64,000 nucleotides of DNA from assembly GCA_964654825.1 (NCBI GenBank), contig CAZZKG010000004.1:1-64000 (forward strand). The letters run 5' to 3'. Positions 26,077 to 34,981 of the stretch are shown here, piece after piece. The position numbers were made by a program, and so were the translations under genes. Positions within the stretch are counted from its first letter, which is position 1. Every line of letters starts with the position of its first letter. Source of the DNA: CAZZKG01 sp964654825. Its GTDB lineage: Bacteria > Gemmatimonadota > CAZMKB01. The notes below the pieces were generated by a model, which was not told where the DNA came from, did no database searches, and was given only the letters and a program-made list of their open reading frames with translations.

Positions 26077-26264
26077 CTCTATTTGATAACTATTTATAAA
26101 AAGAGCCGTAAGAGACTTCAATCCGGTCCTTTCTACCTCCGGTATCTCAGGGCGTTTAAAGAGACCAGCGGGTCGGTAATGTTCTCCTGTCCGACCCTGC
26201 CGGTAATCCGACACCGCCTTCAGTCAAAATGCTGGGGCCTCCTCTTCTCGGGGACAGGAGCACC

Positions 26265-26291
26265 TTGACAGGAGCACACCATCGGGATAAT
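26265..26291 (+). promoter_or_regulatory. Possible promoter of the acyl-CoA synthetase gene
   Basis: TTGACA at 26265-26270 and GATAAT at 26286-26291, with a short 15-bp spacer. The -35 box overlaps the second copy of the direct repeat GACAGGAGCAC, which could be a regulator site. Confidence 0.4.
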
Positions 26292-26470
26292 TATACGCCG
26301 GGGCCAGGGGAGAGCAGGCTCATCTTCCCGGGATTGGGAAACACCCCTGCTCAGGAGGATGGATGAACCCGTTTTGCGAGTGTACGGGAAATTTGAGGGA
26401 GTCACGTCCCCCGGGAACTGGGACATACTGAAAACAGTCAACAGAAATACTGCCCGAGGGGGCAGAAGAC

Positions 26471-28618
26471 ATGACAGAAGGGAAGAAGAACCTCAGAACA
26501 GATACCGCGGTCAGAAGCCTCGACCCCGTATTCAAACCCCGATCGATCGCCATTATCGGGGCATCGAGGGAGAGAGGAACCATAAGCCACCAGATCCTGC
26601 ACAATCTTCTCGACTACGAATTCGCCGGAAAGGTGTTCGTGGTCAACCCCGGATCAGATGTCGTGAGCAGCCTGAAGTCATACCCTTCCGTCCTCTCGAT
26701 TCCCGATGAAGTGGACCTGGCAATCATCGTGGTACCGAGGGCTCTTGTGGGCGGTATCGTCGATGAGTGCGGCAAGAAGAAGGTACGGGGTATGATCATC
26801 GTCACCGCCGGGTTCAGCGAGACGGGTGAGGAGGGGAAAAAGCTGGAGGAGTGGCTCGAACTCAAAGGAAAAAAGTACGGAATGAGGATTGTCGGGCCAA
26901 ACTGCATGGGTGTTCTGAATACCGATCCCCGCATACGGTTGAACGCCACCTTCTCATCCACCCAGCCACGTCGGGGGAAAGTGGGATTCATGTCACAGAG
27001 CGGTGCTCTCGGTGAAGCAATCCTCGCTCACGCGAGGGATATCAACCTGGGATTCTCGAAGTTCGTGAGTCTGGGAAACCAGGTCGACATCTCGGGGACG
27101 GATCTCCTCGCCTCGTGGAAGGAGGACCCATCTACAGGTCTCATCCTCATGTACCTGGAGAGTTTCGGAAACCCACGGGAGTTCACCCGGCTCGCACGAG
27201 AAACATCCCTTAAGAAACCGATCATCGCGGTCAAAGCTGGGAGAACGAGGGCCGGCGCCAGAGCGGTGGCCTCACACACAGGTTCCCTTGCCGGTCTCGA
27301 CGTGGCGGCCGAAGCCCTGTTCGAACAGTGCGGCATTATCAGGGTGAATTCGGTCGAAGAACTTTTCGACCTCGCTCAGGCTTTCGTGCACCAGCCGTTA
27401 CCCGCCGGAAATCGGGTAGCGGTTCTCACCAACGCAGGCGGTCCCGGTATTATGGCCGTGGATGCCATCGAAGGATCCGGAATGGTTGTGACCGCACTTT
27501 CTGGGAAGACGAGAGAGGAACTCCAAAAATTTCTCCCTCCGCACGCCAGTACGAAAAACCCCGTGGACCTTCTGGCCAGCGCGCAGCCCGAGCACTACGG
27601 GAAAGCTCTCGAACTGCTCCTTTCCGATCCCGGAGTGGACGCGGTAATCGTCATCTGCGTGGCGCCGATCGTTACCAATCCCATCAAGGTGGTCAAAAAG
27701 ATCACATCGCTCAGCCGGAAACACTCGAAGACGGTTCTCGGATGTTTCATGGGGAGAGAAAACATCTACAGACAGTGGTCGGAGATAGGCGGGAAAAGGA
27801 TCCCCATCTACCTGTTTCCCGAATCTGCGATCGACGCGCTCTCGGCGATGGTGAGGTACGGGAAATGGCGGGATCGGCCGCCGGGCAGGATCAGGCGATT
27901 CAGGGCGAAGAGAGATCAGGTCACGGCGATACTCGGAAAGGTTCAGGAGGAAGGGCGGCAGTACCTGTTCCAGGATGAAGCGTTTCGGGTACTCGCAGCC
28001 TACGGCATAAACGCTCCGGCATTCCGGATCGCACCGACACAGTCGGAAGCGGTGAAAGCTTCGGAAGAACTGGGTTACCCTGTCGCGCTGAAAGTGCTCT
28101 CTCCATCTTCTCTTCACAAAACCGATCTCGGTCTCGTGGTCCTCGACCTCCCCGATGATCGCGAGGTGAGGAGAGCCTTCGGGGAAATCAGGACCAGCGC
28201 AGAAAGGGAGCTGGGAGAAGACGGATTCCGCGGGACCCTCGTGCAGAAAATGGCGACAGGCATACAGGAAACCATCATCGGTATGGTACACGACCCGAAT
28301 TTCGGTCCCCTCCTGATGTTCGGCCTCGGGGGGATCTACGTCGAAGTGCTCAAAGATACCGCTTTCAGGGTCCTCCCTCTCACCGACATCGATGCGATGG
28401 AAATGATAAAGAGTGTCAGGAGTTATCCGATGCTGGCAGGTGTGAGAGGCAGGGAGATTGTCGACATCGATGGCCTCGTCGAATGCCTCCAGCGGATCGC
28501 CCAGCTGGTAACCGAGATTCCCGGCATCGACGAACTGGAGATAAACCCTCTGATGGTCGGGAAGAGCACGGAGGAATTTATGGCCATAGACTGCAGGATG
28601 AAACTCGTCGAAGGATAG
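26471..28618 (+). CDS. NDP-forming acyl-CoA synthetase, fused alpha-beta
   Basis: A 715-residue enzyme of the ADP-forming acetyl-CoA synthetase family in alpha-beta order, which couples hydrolysis of acetyl-CoA or another acyl-CoA to ADP phosphorylation, or runs in reverse. The N-terminal CoA-binding Rossmann region begins RSIAIIGASRERG (about 25-37). The phosphohistidine is H269 in VASHTGSLAG. The C-terminal part from about 500 is the ATP-grasp domain (GYPVALKVLSPSSLHKTDLG, then GMVHDPNFGPLLMFGLGG). There is no fused acetyltransferase domain, so it is not a Pat protein. It makes ATP from fermentation acyl-CoA in anaerobes, or activates acids. Single-gene unit with its own possible promoter; the hisC promoter starts 19 bp after its stop. 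Confidence 0.92.
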   Translation: MTEGKKNLRTDTAVRSLDPVFKPRSIAIIGASRERGTISHQILHNLLDYEFAGKVFVVNPGSDVVSSLKSYPSVLSIPDEVDLAIIVVPRALVGGIVDECGKKKVRGMIIVTAGFSETGEEGKKLEEWLELKGKKYGMRIVGPNCMGVLNTDPRIRLNATFSSTQPRRGKVGFMSQSGALGEAILAHARDINLGFSKFVSLGNQVDISGTDLLASWKEDPSTGLILMYLESFGNPREFTRLARETSLKKPIIAVKAGRTRAGARAVASHTGSLAGLDVAAEALFEQCGIIRVNSVEELFDLAQAFVHQPLPAGNRVAVLTNAGGPGIMAVDAIEGSGMVVTALSGKTREELQKFLPPHASTKNPVDLLASAQPEHYGKALELLLSDPGVDAVIVICVAPIVTNPIKVVKKITSLSRKHSKTVLGCFMGRENIYRQWSEIGGKRIPIYLFPESAIDALSAMVRYGKWRDRPPGRIRRFRAKRDQVTAILGKVQEEGRQYLFQDEAFRVLAAYGINAPAFRIAPTQSEAVKASEELGYPVALKVLSPSSLHKTDLGLVVLDLPDDREVRRAFGEIRTSAERELGEDGFRGTLVQKMATGIQETIIGMVHDPNFGPLLMFGLGGIYVEVLKDTAFRVLPLTDIDAMEMIKSVRSYPMLAGVRGREIVDIDGLVECLQRIAQLVTEIPGIDELEINPLMVGKSTEEFMAIDCRMKLVEG

Positions 28619-28637
28619 GAGAGGCTCAGGAAAACCA

Positions 28638-28666
28638 TTGACAGACGCGATATACAGAGATATAAT
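28638..28666 (+). promoter_or_regulatory. Consensus promoter of the hisC-leu operon
   Basis: TTGACA at 28638-28643, exactly 17 bp, TATAAT at 28661-28666: a perfect sigma-70 consensus. The leader to hisC is only about 40 nt, so no T-box or leader-peptide attenuator fits in front of the first gene. Confidence 0.88.
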
Positions 28667-28710
28667 GATCACCAGTTTCACGTTTTTTGTGAACGCGAAG
28701 GGTGTGGGAA

Positions 28711-29814
28711 ATGCTTATTACGAAGGACAAGCTGCACCGGCAGGCGCTGGAACAGATCCGACCGTATGTCCCGGGTAAACCAATCGAAGAAGTCGAGAGG
28801 GAGCTTGGCCTGAATCTCATCGTCAAGCTGGCATCGAATGAAAATCCTCTGGGGCCGAGCCCCCGCGCCATGAGCGCGATTCTGGATCGGGATCGGATAC
28901 GGAAGATCCATCTCTACCCCGATGCCGCCGGGTACAACCTCAGAAACCGGCTGAGTGAAAAATTAGAGGTCCCGCCTGATCAGATCACTCTCGGCAACGG
29001 CTCAGTCGAGATCGTCGAACACATCACCGCGGCCTTCCTGGATCCGGGTGATGAAGTGATTGTCGGGTGGCCGGCATTTTTCAAATATATCATAGCCACG
29101 CAGATTATGGACGGCACCGTGGTAAAAGTCCCGCTGAACGGCATGAAATACGATCTCATGGCCCTCGCGCGGGCGGTCACCCCTAGGACACGACTCATCT
29201 TCATAGCGAACCCGAACAATCCGACAGGAACGTTTGTGAACACAGGCGAAACCCGGAAGTTTCTGAACAGCATCCCGGACGAAATAATCGTCGTGTTCGA
29301 CGAAGCCTATTTCGAATACATAACCGATGAGGATTATCCCGATTCCATTCGGCTGACACATGAGGGCAGGAACATCATAACCCTGAGGACTTTTTCGAAA
29401 ATTTACGGTCTCGCGGGATTGAGGATCGGATACGGAATTTCACGACCGGATACCATACAATCTCTGAACAGGGTTCGTGAGACATTCAACACCAGCTCAC
29501 TCGCGCAGACTGCGGCGCTTCACGCGCTCGATGATACCGAACACGTTGATAAATCGAGGGACCACAACAGACGGGAGAGGGCGAGGTTCATCCGGGAGCT
29601 GGAGGGGCTGGGTTTACGATGTACCCCATCCGCGGCCAACTTCGTTCTGGTCGACACAGGGAGAAATGCGGCGGAACTCTTCAAACAACTCCTCGAGGAG
29701 GGCGTGATCGTCCGGCCGATGACCATGTACGAACTGCCTCGCAGCATGAGGATTACCGTCGGTAAAACAGACGAAAATGAAAGGGTGCTCGAGGCTCTGT
29801 CGAAGATCCTTTGA
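28711..29814 (+). CDS. hisC: Histidinol-phosphate aminotransferase (HisC family)
   Basis: A PLP class I/II aminotransferase of 367 residues. Signatures: LASNENPLGPSPRA near residue 40, NPNNPTGTF about 165, and the PLP lysine in TFSKIYGLAGLRIGYG near 230. HisC converts imidazole-acetol phosphate to histidinol phosphate, but HisC-fold enzymes also serve as aromatic or branched-chain aminotransferases. It is the first gene of an operon with leuB, leuC and leuD and no other his gene, so a role as transaminase for the operon's 2-oxo acid (for example 2-oxoisocaproate or a longer homologue) is plausible. The ATG at 28711 is chosen; an alternative GTG lies three codons upstream. leuB follows after 20 bp. 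Confidence 0.88.
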   Translation: MLITKDKLHRQALEQIRPYVPGKPIEEVERELGLNLIVKLASNENPLGPSPRAMSAILDRDRIRKIHLYPDAAGYNLRNRLSEKLEVPPDQITLGNGSVEIVEHITAAFLDPGDEVIVGWPAFFKYIIATQIMDGTVVKVPLNGMKYDLMALARAVTPRTRLIFIANPNNPTGTFVNTGETRKFLNSIPDEIIVVFDEAYFEYITDEDYPDSIRLTHEGRNIITLRTFSKIYGLAGLRIGYGISRPDTIQSLNRVRETFNTSSLAQTAALHALDDTEHVDKSRDHNRRERARFIRELEGLGLRCTPSAANFVLVDTGRNAAELFKQLLEEGVIVRPMTMYELPRSMRITVGKTDENERVLEALSKIL

Positions 29815-29834
29815 AAAATCCGAGGAGTGAAACC

Positions 29835-30893
29835 TTGCCGAAAATTGCCGTCATAGCCGGAGATGGTATCGGGATCGATGTTACCATTGAAGTAAAGAAG
29901 GTCCTGAAAACCATCAACGAGCACACGGACATCGGTCTCGAGCTCACCGAGTTCGACTACGGTGCCGAGAAGTATCTGAAAACCGGAATCAGTCTCCCCG
30001 AAGAGATGTTCGACGTCTTCCGTAACGAGTACGACGCGATATTCCTGGGTGCCCTCGGGGATCCGAGGATACCGGACATGACACACGCGAAGGACATTCT
30101 GCTGGGCCTCCGGTTCAAACTTGATCTCTACGTGAACTATCGACCTATCAAACTGCTCAATAAAAAACTCTGCCCTCTCAAGGACAAAACGGAAAAAGAC
30201 ATAGACTTCGTGGTGTTCAGAGAAAACACCGAAGGTCTCTACGTCGGCATGGGAGGAATTTTCAAAAAAGGGACTCCGGATGAAATCGCCATTCAGGAAG
30301 ATGTGAACACCCGGAAGGGTGTGGAGAGAATCATCGTACACGCTTTCGAATACGCCACGGCACACAAGATGACAAAAGTTACCATGACCGACAAGAGCAA
30401 CGTCCTGAGGTTCGGACACGACCTGTGGGTGAGAACTTTCGAGGAAGTGGGCAGCCGTTATCCCGACATCGAACAGCAGCACATGTATGTCGATGCTCTC
30501 ACGATGCAGATGGTCAAAAGGCCCCAACAGTTCGAGGTCATCGTCGCCTGCAATATGTTCGGGGACATTGTAACCGACCTGGGCGCTCAACTGCAGGGCG
30601 GGCTGGGTCTCGCCGCATCGGGTAACATCCATCCCGGAGCTGTATCGATGTTCGAACCGGTCCACGGTTCGGCCCCCAAATATCAGGGTAAGAAAATCGC
30701 CAATCCCATGGCGGCAATCCTGACCGCGGGTATCATGCTCGATCATATCGGTTATCCTGAAATCGCCCGGCGGGTTGAAGATGCCGTGGCCCGGGCCATC
30801 GACACGGGCAATACGACACGCGATCTGGGTGGAAATCTCGACACTGAAGCCGTCGGGGATTATATAACAGGTGTCTTGGAAAAGGAGCTATGA
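29835..30893 (+). CDS. leuB: 3-isopropylmalate dehydrogenase (archaeal/homoisocitrate type)
   Basis: An NAD-dependent beta-decarboxylating dehydrogenase of 352 residues. N-terminal IAVIAGDGIGIDV, the sequence FRENTEGLYVGMG, TDKSNVL, the metal-binding NMFGDIVTDLGAQLQGGLG and EPVHGSAPKYQGKKIANP are visible. The block ENTEGLY is that of isocitrate, homoisocitrate and archaeal-type isopropylmalate dehydrogenases, not the ELTGGIYFG of the classical bacterial LeuB. The start is a TTG at 29835 with AGGAG seven bases upstream; an earlier in-frame TTG overlaps the hisC stop and lacks a binding site. In leucine synthesis it makes 2-oxoisocaproate; a homologous substrate is possible. Confidence 0.88.
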   Translation: MPKIAVIAGDGIGIDVTIEVKKVLKTINEHTDIGLELTEFDYGAEKYLKTGISLPEEMFDVFRNEYDAIFLGALGDPRIPDMTHAKDILLGLRFKLDLYVNYRPIKLLNKKLCPLKDKTEKDIDFVVFRENTEGLYVGMGGIFKKGTPDEIAIQEDVNTRKGVERIIVHAFEYATAHKMTKVTMTDKSNVLRFGHDLWVRTFEEVGSRYPDIEQQHMYVDALTMQMVKRPQQFEVIVACNMFGDIVTDLGAQLQGGLGLAASGNIHPGAVSMFEPVHGSAPKYQGKKIANPMAAILTAGIMLDHIGYPEIARRVEDAVARAIDTGNTTRDLGGNLDTEAVGDYITGVLEKEL

Positions 30894-30894
30894 C

Positions 30895-32154
30895 ATGGGG
30901 ATGACCATTGCCGAGAAGATTATCGCCCATCACAGTGGGAGAGACGAAGTCAAACCGGGTGATATAGTCACGGCTAGTCTCGACCTGGTCATGGGCACGG
31001 ACATAGCGAGCCCCCTCGCGATCAAGGTGTTCCGTGAAATGAATGCCGAAAAGGTCTGGGACCCTGAGAAGATAGCTCTCGTAAACGACCATTTCGTCCC
31101 GGCGAAGGACGTACGGGCAGCCGACTTCTCCAGGACACTCCGGGAATTCGCGAAAGAGTTCGGGATCACTCACTACTTCGAAGTCGGGAGGAGCGGTATA
31201 AGTCACGTGATTCTTCCCGAGAAGGGGCTGGTGCTCCCGGGAGACCTAATGATCGGAGCGGATTCGCACACCTGCACATTCGGGGCACTGGGTGCTTTCG
31301 CTACAGGTGTCGGCTCGACCGACATGGCATCAGGCTGCGCCCTCGGTGAGATCTGGCTCAAAGTGCCGGAGACCGTTCGTATCAATTACACCGGCAGTCT
31401 CGGCAGGTGGGTGGGAGGCAAAGATGTCATTCTTTATACGCTCGGAGAGCTCGGTGTCCGCGGGGCGGTTTACCAGTGTGTCGAATACGCGGGCGAAGTC
31501 GTCCGGAACATGTCCATGTCGGACAGGTTCACCATGACGAACATGGCCATAGAAATGGGTGCCAAGACCGGTATCATCGAGGCCGACAGAGTGACGAGGG
31601 ACTGGCTCGAGCCCAGGACGGACCGTCTTTTTGAAGAGTGGAAGAGTGATCCGGACGCCCGCAACGGCAGAGAAATCGAGATTGACTGCAGCGACCTGCA
31701 GCCGATGGTTGCTCTGCCTCACCTTCCATCGAATTCGAAACCGGTATCCGAGCTCGAGGAGACACCGGTCGATGAGGTGTTTATCGGAACCTGCACAAAC
31801 GGGAGGATCGAGGACTTTCGTATCGCCGCAAAAATCCTGAAAGGAAGATCGGTCGCAGACAGCGTGAGGCTCATTGTCATCCCCGGAACAGCCTCGGTGA
31901 TGAAAGACATGGTGAGAGAAGGGTTAGTGGAGATTTTCCTCGATGCGGGCGCAGCAGTAAGCACACCCACCTGCGGACCATGCATAGGAGGACACATCGG
32001 AGTTCTCGGAACAAACGAAGTCGGCCTGTTTACCTCGAACAGGAACTTCGTCGGCAGGTGTGGTGACCCGACCAGCGAGGTCTATCTCTCGGGACCTGCG
32101 GTTGCCGCAGCGACCGCCGTTGCCGGATACATTGCTCATCCCGATACACTGTGA
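30895..32154 (+). CDS. leuC: 3-isopropylmalate dehydratase large subunit
   Basis: A 4Fe-4S aconitase-family enzyme of 419 residues that isomerises 2-isopropylmalate to 3-isopropylmalate with LeuD. The cluster cysteines are in FIGTCTNGR (about 302) and in PTCGPCIGG (about 362 and 365). The length (about 420, not 465) and the N-terminal GMTIAEKIIAHHSG place it in the archaeal/HacA-like two-subunit class, which also includes homoaconitase. The start is chosen at the ATG at 30895 with AAGGAG upstream; it begins one base after the leuB stop codon. leuD begins 7 bp after its end. Confidence 0.94.
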   Translation: MGMTIAEKIIAHHSGRDEVKPGDIVTASLDLVMGTDIASPLAIKVFREMNAEKVWDPEKIALVNDHFVPAKDVRAADFSRTLREFAKEFGITHYFEVGRSGISHVILPEKGLVLPGDLMIGADSHTCTFGALGAFATGVGSTDMASGCALGEIWLKVPETVRINYTGSLGRWVGGKDVILYTLGELGVRGAVYQCVEYAGEVVRNMSMSDRFTMTNMAIEMGAKTGIIEADRVTRDWLEPRTDRLFEEWKSDPDARNGREIEIDCSDLQPMVALPHLPSNSKPVSELEETPVDEVFIGTCTNGRIEDFRIAAKILKGRSVADSVRLIVIPGTASVMKDMVREGLVEIFLDAGAAVSTPTCGPCIGGHIGVLGTNEVGLFTSNRNFVGRCGDPTSEVYLSGPAVAAATAVAGYIAHPDTL

Positions 32155-32161
32155 GGCTACC

Positions 32162-32671
32162 ATGGTGGAGAAAAAGTTGTCAGGAAACGCCATCGTCTAC
32201 GGCGATGACGTGGATACGGACGTGATAATCCCGGCCCGTCACTGCACGAGTTATGACGCCGAGGAGCTGGGGAAACACTGTATGGAAGATCTGGACCCCG
32301 AATTCACAAAAAAGGTCAAGCCGGGGGATGTAATCGTTGCCGGAGAGAACTTCGGATGCGGGTCATCACGGGAGAATGCGCCCCTCGCGATCAAAGGAGC
32401 CCGCATATCGGTTGTCGTTGCCAGATCATTCGCCCGCATCTTCTTCAGGAACGCGATCAATATCGGATTACCCATCCTCGAATCGCCGGAGCTCGTTTCC
32501 GACACGAAGAATGGTGATCCGCTCGAAATCGACATGAACAGAAGCATCATCAAAAACGGCAGGACCGGTAAAGAGTACAATGTCCCTCCCCTGCCCCCGG
32601 AAATTCTGGAAATCGTTGAAGCGGGAGGGATGGTTGGATACGTGCGGAAAAAATTAGGCAGCCAGCGCTGA
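32162..32671 (+). CDS. leuD: 3-isopropylmalate dehydratase small subunit
   Basis: The swivelling subunit (169 residues) of the LeuCD dehydratase. The recognition loop is VDTDVIIPARHCTSY; archaeal and homoaconitase-type small subunits differ in the middle of this loop, which sets substrate choice, so the residues PARHCTS could be compared with characterised LeuD and HacB. The block ENFGCGSSRENAP is invariant in the family. GAGG precedes the ATG. It is coupled to leuC with a 7-bp gap. Confidence 0.94.
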   Translation: MVEKKLSGNAIVYGDDVDTDVIIPARHCTSYDAEELGKHCMEDLDPEFTKKVKPGDVIVAGENFGCGSSRENAPLAIKGARISVVVARSFARIFFRNAINIGLPILESPELVSDTKNGDPLEIDMNRSIIKNGRTGKEYNVPPLPPEILEIVEAGGMVGYVRKKLGSQR

Positions 32672-32705
32672 GCTGACCGACCTGTTTGTAAAGGAGAGCG
32701 ACAGA

Positions 32706-33509
32706 ATGTCCGGTGAAGCAAAAAAGATGAAATTCGAGAATGTTCTTTTCGAGGTAAAGGGCGGGATCGCTTACGTCACGATCAACAGACCAAAAGTGTT
32801 GAATGCCCTCAACACTCAGACCATTCTCGAACTGATGGCTTTGTTCTCGAGAATAAAAAGTGATAATGAGATATTCGGATGCATTCTCACCGGTTCCGGA
32901 GAAAAGTCTTTCATCGCCGGTGCGGACATCTCAGAACTCGCCCGGCTATCACCCATGGTCGGAAAAGATTTCTCCACGCGAGGTCAACAGGTCTTCAACT
33001 TCATCGAAGACCTCGGCAAGCCCGTGATCGCGGCGGTGAACGGTTTTGCACTCGGAGGAGGATGTGAAATCGCCATGGCCTGCACGATGAGGATAGCGAG
33101 CGAAAACGCCAGATTCGCTCAACCGGAAGTGAACCTCGGCCTCATCCCCGGCTACGGGGGGACGCAACGGCTCCCGCGTCTCGTCGGGAAGGGAAGAGCA
33201 CTCGAGATCATCCTGACCGGTGAAATGATTGATGCCCCGGAAGCATTCAGGATCGGACTTGTGAACAGGGTCGTTCCGCTTGACGAACTCATACCCGAAA
33301 GCGAGAAGCTCCTGAAAAAAATCGCCACGAAGAGCCCGATAGCAGTGAAGCTCGCGATAGAGGCTGTGAACCACGGCATGGGGGTACCTCTTCACGAAGG
33401 TCTCAACAATGAAGCAAACCTGTTCGGCATGACGTGCGCGACCGACGACATGAGGGAAGGGACGAAAGCATTCATCGAAAAGCGGGAAGCGAAGTTCAAG
33501 GGAAAGTGA
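32706..33509 (+). CDS. Enoyl-CoA hydratase/isomerase (crotonase family)
   Basis: A crotonase-fold enzyme of 267 residues. The oxyanion-hole segment EKSFIAGADI is at about 61-70; GFALGGGCEIAMACTMRIAS carries the first catalytic glutamate (in GCE, about 120); the second is in PEVNLGLIPGYGGTQRLPRL (about 140). Both catalytic glutamates are present, as in true enoyl-CoA hydratases, so it likely hydrates an enoyl-CoA such as crotonyl-CoA. It is inserted between leuD and the leuA-like gene, 34 bp after leuD with AAAGGAG before its ATG, and only 2 bp before the next gene. Its position in a leu operon is unusual. Confidence 0.93.
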   Translation: MSGEAKKMKFENVLFEVKGGIAYVTINRPKVLNALNTQTILELMALFSRIKSDNEIFGCILTGSGEKSFIAGADISELARLSPMVGKDFSTRGQQVFNFIEDLGKPVIAAVNGFALGGGCEIAMACTMRIASENARFAQPEVNLGLIPGYGGTQRLPRLVGKGRALEIILTGEMIDAPEAFRIGLVNRVVPLDELIPESEKLLKKIATKSPIAVKLAIEAVNHGMGVPLHEGLNNEANLFGMTCATDDMREGTKAFIEKREAKFKGK

Positions 33510-33511
33510 CA

Positions 33512-34753
33512 ATGAATCTGAGGGAACAGGAGCTCATTTACGACTGGAACACCGCCGGCGACCTTCCTCCTTTCAAACCGTCGAAGGAAATTGAATTCGA
33601 TGACGAGACCCTTCGTGACGGTCTCCAGTCCCCGTCGGTCAAAGATCCCTCTCTCGATGACAAGATCAGAATCCTGCATCTGATGAACGATCTGGGGATC
33701 GACATAGCCGACATCGCCCTCCCCGGGGCCGGTCCACGGGCGCGGGAGCAGGCACTCACCCTCGCCAGGGAAATAGTCGACAGTAAGCTGGACATCAAGG
33801 CCGATTGCGCCGCGAGAACGGTAAAGCAGGACATACTCCCTATCATCGAGATCTCCCAGATCACGGGCCTCTCAATCGAAGTGTCGACATTCATCGGTTC
33901 GAGCCCCATCCGCATCTATGCGGAGGAGTGGAACCTCGACATGATGCGGAGGAGAACCGAAGAAGCCGTGTCGATGGTGGTTGATGCGGGTCTGCCCGTG
34001 ATGTATGTCACCGAAGACACCACCCGGGCTCATCCCGATACGGTCGAGAAACTGTACTCGACCGCAATAGAGTGCGGTGCCAGGAGGATCTGCATATGCG
34101 ACACGGTGGGCCACGCGATTCCGTACGGCGTTAAGAACCTGATCGGTTTCGTGAAAAAAGTCGTCAAGAACACCGGCGAAGACGTCAGGATCGACTGGCA
34201 CGGTCACAGGGACAGGGGGCTGTCGATCCCCAACACGATAGCGGCAATCGAGGCGGGAGTTGACCGGGTTCACGGCACTGCCCTCGGTATCGGTGAACGT
34301 GTCGGCAACACACCGATGGACACACTTCTGGTGAACCTGCAACTTCTGGGCTGGATCGAGAAGGACCTCACGAAACTGCCCGAATACTGCAGGACCGTCT
34401 CCCGGGCCTGTGATGTCCCCGTTCCGATCAGCTATCCCGTCGTGGGAGCGGACGCTTTCAGGACAGCCACCGGTGTTCACGCCGCTGCAGTGATCAAAGC
34501 CCGGAAAAAAGGCGATTCCTGGCTGGCCGACCGGGTGTACTCCGGGGTCCCGGCCCACCTCTTCGGTATGGAGCAGACCATCGAAATCGGCCCCATGAGC
34601 GGTGAGTCGAACGTCATCTTCTGGCTCAGAGAGAAGGGCATCGAGCCGGAGAGGAGCCTCGTCGGGAAAATCTTCTCTCTCGCCAAATCCTCCAGAGAAC
34701 TCCTCAGGGAAGAGGAGCTGCTTGAAATCCTCGAGCGGGAAAAGGTCATCTGA
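33512..34753 (+). CDS. LeuA-like 2-isopropylmalate/homocitrate synthase-family protein
   Basis: A DRE-TIM metallolyase of 413 residues that would condense acetyl-CoA with a 2-oxo acid. Metal and substrate motifs: FDDETLRDGLQSPS at 29-42, the histidine pair in IDWHGHRDRG (about 227-236), and GTALGIGERVGNTPMD near 260. The usual DGEQ of LeuA is DGLQ here, as in HMG-CoA lyase, and the histidine motif lacks the ND of HCHNDLG. The protein ends without the roughly 120-residue allosteric LeuA domain, so leucine feedback through that domain is absent. It lies last in the hisC-leuBCD operon, 2 bp after the crotonase. 2-isopropylmalate synthase, citramalate synthase and homocitrate synthase are all possible. 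Confidence 0.8.
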   Translation: MNLREQELIYDWNTAGDLPPFKPSKEIEFDDETLRDGLQSPSVKDPSLDDKIRILHLMNDLGIDIADIALPGAGPRAREQALTLAREIVDSKLDIKADCAARTVKQDILPIIEISQITGLSIEVSTFIGSSPIRIYAEEWNLDMMRRRTEEAVSMVVDAGLPVMYVTEDTTRAHPDTVEKLYSTAIECGARRICICDTVGHAIPYGVKNLIGFVKKVVKNTGEDVRIDWHGHRDRGLSIPNTIAAIEAGVDRVHGTALGIGERVGNTPMDTLLVNLQLLGWIEKDLTKLPEYCRTVSRACDVPVPISYPVVGADAFRTATGVHAAAVIKARKKGDSWLADRVYSGVPAHLFGMEQTIEIGPMSGESNVIFWLREKGIEPERSLVGKIFSLAKSSRELLREEELLEILEREKVI

Positions 34754-34981
34754 TTAGAGACGGGTTCACCGGATCATCATTCTTTTCAGACGAAATTTGT
34801 CCTTGCGGAATCGATCCGGGAATCTTAATAATACGATACTTTTCGATTCATCATATTTACGGCCGGGTGTGAGTTCTTTATTCACATGATCCTCACACGC
34901 AGGTGGGTCGAGGATAACGGGGGAATCCCGCCCTCATCCGGAATCATGGCCATCCTCACACCAGAAAAGGGGAGAACAGCA

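Larger units (their letters stand above)
25985..26470. other. Divergent intergenic region, tetR operon and acyl-CoA synthetase
   Basis: No gene. From left to right: the TetR-type operator (26025-26042) overlapping the leftward promoter (26048-26076), an unassigned stretch, an 11-bp direct repeat GACAGGAGCAC at 26253-26263 and 26267-26277, and a possible rightward promoter (26265-26291). Confidence 0.55.

Noticed and set aside
27398..28681. Long open antisense frame opposite the acyl-CoA synthetase gene
   Set aside because: It mirrors codon structure of the real gene, has no family resemblance and no ribosome binding site; the plus-strand gene explains the sequence.
29520..30746. Long open antisense frame opposite hisC and leuB
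   Set aside because: A shadow of two well-supported genes, spanning their junction, with no recognisable domains.
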